From Paratractidigestivibacter sp963658035 (GTDB lineage: Bacteria > Actinomycetota > Coriobacteriia > Coriobacteriales > Atopobiaceae): DNA of 17,266 bases. The notes beneath the pieces were generated by a model. That model was not told where the DNA came from. It saw nothing but the letters and a program-made list of their open reading frames with translations, and did not search any database. Numbering within the stretch: position 1 is the first letter of the stretch; each line of letters opens with the position of its first letter. The translations under genes and the position numbers were made by a program. Below, in pieces: positions 14,512 through 17,266 of this stretch. The DNA lies in assembly GCA_963658035.1 (NCBI GenBank), contig CAVKOL010000037.1, positions 1 through 17,266 of the forward strand, given 5' to 3'.

Positions 14512-15645
14512 ATGGACACAGTGATTTGCGACAAAACGGCGTTTGAATACTGGCGAATCCCGCCGGTCGTGCAGCTTCTGGCGTGCTCGCCGGCGGCCGA
14601 CGCAAGCTTGGCCCGCGCCCTCACCGATCACGACATGGACGTCTTAACCGCGCACTATGTCCAAGCCCAAGCCGATTTCAGGCAAAAGCACTGCGGAAAC
14701 GCAGGTCAGACCTACAGGAGCCTGACAGAAAACGTCCCGTTGCTGGCTTTGTGCGGCGACGGTCCATTTGACGTGCTGGTTTCCTACCGGGGCAAGGCGC
14801 GCGAGTCCCGACTTATGCGCCCCAGGATTTGGTGCGAGCCTTTGTCCCCCGGCTCCACGCGCCCCGCCACCGAGACACTTGGCGTCACGTCACCCGAGTT
14901 CACGCTGCAGCAAATTGCCGCGCACGAGAGCTTTGGCCATGCGCTGCTTGCGGCCGGCGAGATGTGCGGCGGCTTCTCGGTCTTTCGCGCGCCCACCCCC
15001 ATCGCCAGCATCATCCAGCGGCTTTACACCCAAGGCCAGCTCCCCGCGATTGGTGGCTGGTTGCCCTCCCTTGACGCCGAGGGCAAGCTCACCGATCTGT
15101 GGACCCGCGACCCCTTGATCACCCCAAAGGACCTGCAGCATTTTGCCCAAACAACCGACTCTGTGCGCGGTCGCAAGAAGCTTGAGCGCGTGGCCCGGTA
15201 CGTTATTCCAAACGCGGCCTCGCCCTTCGAGGTGAAGGCCGGAATCTTGCTGGGTCTCCCCCGCCGCTGCGGCGGCGCAGGCCTTGACGATCTTTCCCAC
15301 AACCAGCGCATTGGTCTCACGCCCGACGCGGCCCTTATCGCCAACCGCGGAGCCTGCTACTGCGACCTATACTGGCCCGAGGGCGTCGACCTCGAGTGCC
15401 ACAGTAAGGCCTGGCACTCCCAGCGCGACAGCCAACTCTCTGACTTCGCCCGCGAGGCGGCGCTCGAGCTCATGGGCATCGAAGTTGTGCCCCTGACTTA
15501 CAAGCAGATGAGCTCCCCGCGGCAGTTCGACGCGATCATTCGCCTTGTTTGCGGCAAGCTGGGCCGTAAGGTGCGCCCCAAAAGCGGGGCAGAGCGCCGT
15601 GCCGAGGCCAAGCTGCGCAAGGAAATCCTTGATTTCGATTGGTAG
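14512..15645 (+). CDS. Predicted DUF559-like (PD-(D/E)xK-type) nuclease family protein, hairpin-flanked
   Basis: This 377-residue protein has no signal peptide or membrane helix, so it is probably cytoplasmic. I recognise the general layout of a Coriobacteriia protein type: N-terminal AFEYWR, a middle SPFEVKAGILLGLPRRCGG with Glu240, and a C-terminal CDLYWPEGVDLECHSKAWH. After that come RDSQLSDFAREAALELMGIE and VVPLTYKQM, which resemble the last strands and helix of DUF559/Vsr-like endonucleases. Asp285, Glu295 and nearby His/Lys could be metal-binding residues, but the motif is not canonical, so nuclease activity is inferred. The tail is basic. No Shine-Dalgarno precedes ATG 14512. A stop codon lies at 14500-14502 in frame, so the start cannot move far. 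Hairpin C ends 19 nt before the start and hairpin D begins 7 nt after the stop. Other readings are an AbiEi-like antitoxin or a restriction-type protein. Confidence 0.7.
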   Translation: MDTVICDKTAFEYWRIPPVVQLLACSPAADASLARALTDHDMDVLTAHYVQAQADFRQKHCGNAGQTYRSLTENVPLLALCGDGPFDVLVSYRGKARESRLMRPRIWCEPLSPGSTRPATETLGVTSPEFTLQQIAAHESFGHALLAAGEMCGGFSVFRAPTPIASIIQRLYTQGQLPAIGGWLPSLDAEGKLTDLWTRDPLITPKDLQHFAQTTDSVRGRKKLERVARYVIPNAASPFEVKAGILLGLPRRCGGAGLDDLSHNQRIGLTPDAALIANRGACYCDLYWPEGVDLECHSKAWHSQRDSQLSDFAREAALELMGIEVVPLTYKQMSSPRQFDAIIRLVCGKLGRKVRPKSGAERRAEAKLRKEILDFDW

Positions 15646-15652
15646 CCGCAAT

Positions 15653-15792
15653 CAAGCGCGACTTCTTCCATTTTAAATCTGGGAATCCCAAGTAGCCTAC
15701 TCTGGGAGCAACGCCGTCAACTGGGCAAACGTCACCGGCAGCGGGTCGGCTACTCGGCAAGTCCAATTTTAAAGTGGAAGAAGTCGCGCTTG
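15653..15792 (-). repeat. Long hairpin repeat, copy D (downstream of nuclease-like gene)
   Basis: The 25-nt arms 15653-15677 and 15768-15792 (CAAGCGCGACTTCTTCCA then TTTTAAA) match at all but one position, where a T faces G (a wobble pair if folded as RNA). The inner stem pairs AGTAGCC (15691-15697) with GGCTACT (15748-15754). The core is in reverse orientation (CAACTGGGCAAACG at 15718-15731), the same orientation as copy C. It begins 7 nt after the stop of the nuclease-like gene. Confidence 0.85.
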
Positions 15793-15806
15793 CGTGTTTC
15801 GAGCAC

Positions 15807-15837
15807 CCCGCAAGCGTGCTGACGGGCCGCTTGCGGG
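15807..15837 (+). terminator. GC-rich hairpin after hairpin repeat D
   Basis: A perfect 10-bp inverted repeat pairs CCCGCAAGCG (15807-15816) with CGCTTGCGGG (15828-15837) with an 11-nt loop. No T-run follows, so terminator function is uncertain. It separates the nuclease cassette from the promoter of the second peptidase. Confidence 0.4.
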
Positions 15838-15861
15838 CGCGGGGCGCCGTTTGCCCAAGGG

Positions 15862-15897
15862 TTAAACGGCGGGAAACAAGACACCTGTATACTTTCT
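15862..15897 (+). promoter_or_regulatory. Conserved upstream block of peptidase gene 2
   Basis: The block reads TTAAAC (15862-15867), a 20-nt spacer containing AACAAG, then CCTGTATACTTTC with TATACT (15888-15893) as a good -10. Order and spacing are the same as upstream of peptidase gene 1. TTAAAC also forms the right half of an inverted repeat GCCGTTT (15846-15852) / AAACGGC (15864-15870), a possible regulator site. Confidence 0.65.
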
Positions 15898-15962
15898 TAA
15901 ATCGCGCGGGGCCCGGCCACGGCCGCAGCCGCCGCGCCCACCCCCCCACAAAAGGAGCGCCC

Positions 15963-17266
15963 GTGAGACTGCATGTCCCCCGCAACCTTATGACCCGCGG
16001 CTTTAAGGCCAGCCTGGTCATTGCCCTGGCCGCCTCGGCGACCATCGCCTCGCCCGTCGCGGCCTTCGCCGCCAGCGAGGCCGAAATCCTGGAAGCCTGG
16101 TCGCAGGCCGCCGAGGAATCCACCCAGCCCGGCTACCAGGCCTACACCACCGGCAACGCAAACGAGACCGTCGCCCTGGCAGACGACACCGCCTCGACCC
16201 TGCCGCGCGCCTACGACCTGCGCGACCCCAACAGCGACGGCGACCGCAGCGACTCTGTGGTGACCCCGATCAAGTCCCAGAACCCCTGGAACTCCTGCTG
16301 GGGCTTTGCCACCGTGGCCGCCTGCGAGACCTCGATCCTCTCCGAGATGGGCGTCTCGTATGCCGACTACAACCTCGACCTCTCGGAGCTGCAGCTGGTC
16401 AACGCCGTGTACAAGGCCGACGGCGCGCCCGCCTCGGTCGTGGGCGAGGACCAGGCCGGCGAGGGCTACCACTCCCTTTCCAGCGACCCCAACCTGGGCT
16501 TTCGCAACGGCGGTTGGCTGGCCTACGCCTCCAGCGTCTTTGCCGCGGGCATCGGCCCCGTCCTTGAGTCCCAGGCTCCCTACCAAAACACCGGCATCTA
16601 CAAGGGCGCAAGCCTCGACCCGCTGTACCTGTGCAACACCACCGTCAAGTCCCCCGACGGCGGCTCGGCGACCCAGACCGCCGAGGACCTCACCGACGCC
16701 CAGATTGCGGCCAAGGAGGCCGAGGGTGCCACGGTCGAGAAGCTGGGCTACTCGGGCGACTTCTACGACGAGAACGGCAAGCTGGCCTACACCGATTGGA
16801 CCATGAACGGGACCAAGCTCGACCAGGACACCAACGGCAACTGGTGGAACGTCTCGTCCTATAGCCTTGAGCAGAGCAATATCTTGCCCGAGACCCGCAT
16901 TGTGGACGAGAAGACCGGCAAGGTCACGGGCCTTGACCCGACGGCCGTCGCCGACGTCAAGAGCGAGCTCTACGCCGGGCGCGGCGTCTCGGTGGCCTTC
17001 TGCGCCGACACTTCCAGCCCCGACCAGGCCATGACCGAGTCCAAGTACATCAGCACCGAGTGGGCCCACTACACCTACACCGAGGCCACCGTCACCCACG
17101 GCGTGACCATCGTGGGCTGGGACGACGACTACGACGCCGCCAACTTTGCCAAGGGCTTCGAGAACTCCAAGGAGGGCGCCGCCGTCCACACGCCCGCGGG
17201 CAACGGCGCATGGCTCGTCAAGAACAGCTGGGGCGCCGAGACCGAGGACTTCCCCAACAACGGCTC
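15963..17266 (+). CDS. Secreted C1 (papain-like) cysteine peptidase, intact but cut by the window end
   Basis: The frame is open for 434 codons to the window edge. The GTG start at 15963 follows AAAGGAG (15951-15957) with 5-nt spacing; ATG 15990 is a second option, but the ribosome binding site favours GTG. A signal peptide (RGFKASLVIALAASATIASP to AAFA|ASEAE) precedes a propeptide-like stretch and the C1 catalytic domain. Catalytic residues are Cys112 in QNPWNSCWGFA, His379 in THGVTIVGWDD and Asn421 in VKNSWG. It should be exported and cleave proteins or peptides outside the cell. It is paralogous to the broken peptidase at 11600 and shares its spacing to Cys112, its promoter block and many segments (GIGPVLES, YISTEWAHYTY, FAKGF, GNGAWLVKNSWG). 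The C-terminal lectin-like region and wall anchor expected from the paralogue lie outside the window. Confidence 0.9.
   Translation, partial: MRLHVPRNLMTRGFKASLVIALAASATIASPVAAFAASEAEILEAWSQAAEESTQPGYQAYTTGNANETVALADDTASTLPRAYDLRDPNSDGDRSDSVVTPIKSQNPWNSCWGFATVAACETSILSEMGVSYADYNLDLSELQLVNAVYKADGAPASVVGEDQAGEGYHSLSSDPNLGFRNGGWLAYASSVFAAGIGPVLESQAPYQNTGIYKGASLDPLYLCNTTVKSPDGGSATQTAEDLTDAQIAAKEAEGATVEKLGYSGDFYDENGKLAYTDWTMNGTKLDQDTNGNWWNVSSYSLEQSNILPETRIVDEKTGKVTGLDPTAVADVKSELYAGRGVSVAFCADTSSPDQAMTESKYISTEWAHYTYTEATVTHGVTIVGWDDDYDAANFAKGFENSKEGAAVHTPAGNGAWLVKNSWGAETEDFPNNG

Noticed and set aside
2..15792. Hairpin repeats as a CRISPR array
   Set aside because: The copies are kilobases apart, occur in both orientations, and are over 100 bp long with no regular spacers.
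14360..15792. Insertion sequence with target-site duplication
   Set aside because: I find no matching short direct repeats outside hairpins C and D and no recognisable transposase; mobility remains only a hypothesis.
15897..17189. 430-codon minus-strand open frame opposite peptidase gene 2
   Set aside because: Same antisense codon-bias effect; the plus strand holds a recognisable C1 peptidase with ribosome binding site and signal peptide.

Overview
The window reads as an accessory stretch of a high-GC Gram-positive chromosome. The best guess is a Coriobacteriia (Collinsella/Olsenella-type) gut actinobacterium. This rests on GC-rich third codon positions, an Atopobium/Collinsella-style mannose-family PTS, papain-like secreted peptidases with a wall-sorting-like tail, and a nuclease-like protein of a type I associate with that class. 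The taxonomic call is an inference. A 115-base run of N inside azlC marks draft assembly. I see no rRNA, tRNA or CRISPR array.

Layout. (1) 1-1536: a long hairpin repeat (copy A), a DUF362 protein with two 4Fe-4S motifs, and a bidirectional terminator. (2) 1527-2458, minus strand: a MarR regulator and a small two-helix membrane protein. (3) 2522-5473, minus strand: a four-gene mannose/fructose/sorbose-family PTS operon in the order IIA-IIB-IIC-IID, closed by a terminator. A DeoR-family regulator diverges from it, and the shared intergenic region holds two related palindromes. (4) 6585-6728: hairpin repeat copy B between convergent genes. (5) 6762-9368: an MFS drug-type transporter divergent from azlC-azlD (branched-chain amino acid exporter type), with a cluster of TTTCAG half-sites between them. 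(6) 9422-11239, minus strand: a MATE transporter with a C-terminal GHKL-ATPase-like domain. (7) 11600-17266: two paralogous C1 (papain-like) secreted cysteine peptidases. The first is broken by a deletion of about 157 nt plus frameshift; the second is intact but runs off the window. Between them lies a gene for a DUF559-like predicted nuclease, bracketed on both sides by hairpin repeats C and D.

The most unusual element is the hairpin repeat family. Four copies of 120-144 bp share a core (inner stem GTAGCC/GGCTAC around CGTTTGCCCAGTTGG, with TTTAAA-like ends) and are closed by outer arms that are self-complementary in every copy but differ in sequence between copies. Two copies with nearly the same arms flank the nuclease-like gene within 8-20 bp. 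This looks like a structured, possibly mobile cassette.

The two peptidase genes share a conserved upstream block (TTAAAC, then AACAAG, then CCTGTAyACTT at identical spacing), so they were probably co-regulated. The PTS and DeoR genes form a standard regulator-transporter pair, but no sugar-catabolic genes are present to identify the substrate.
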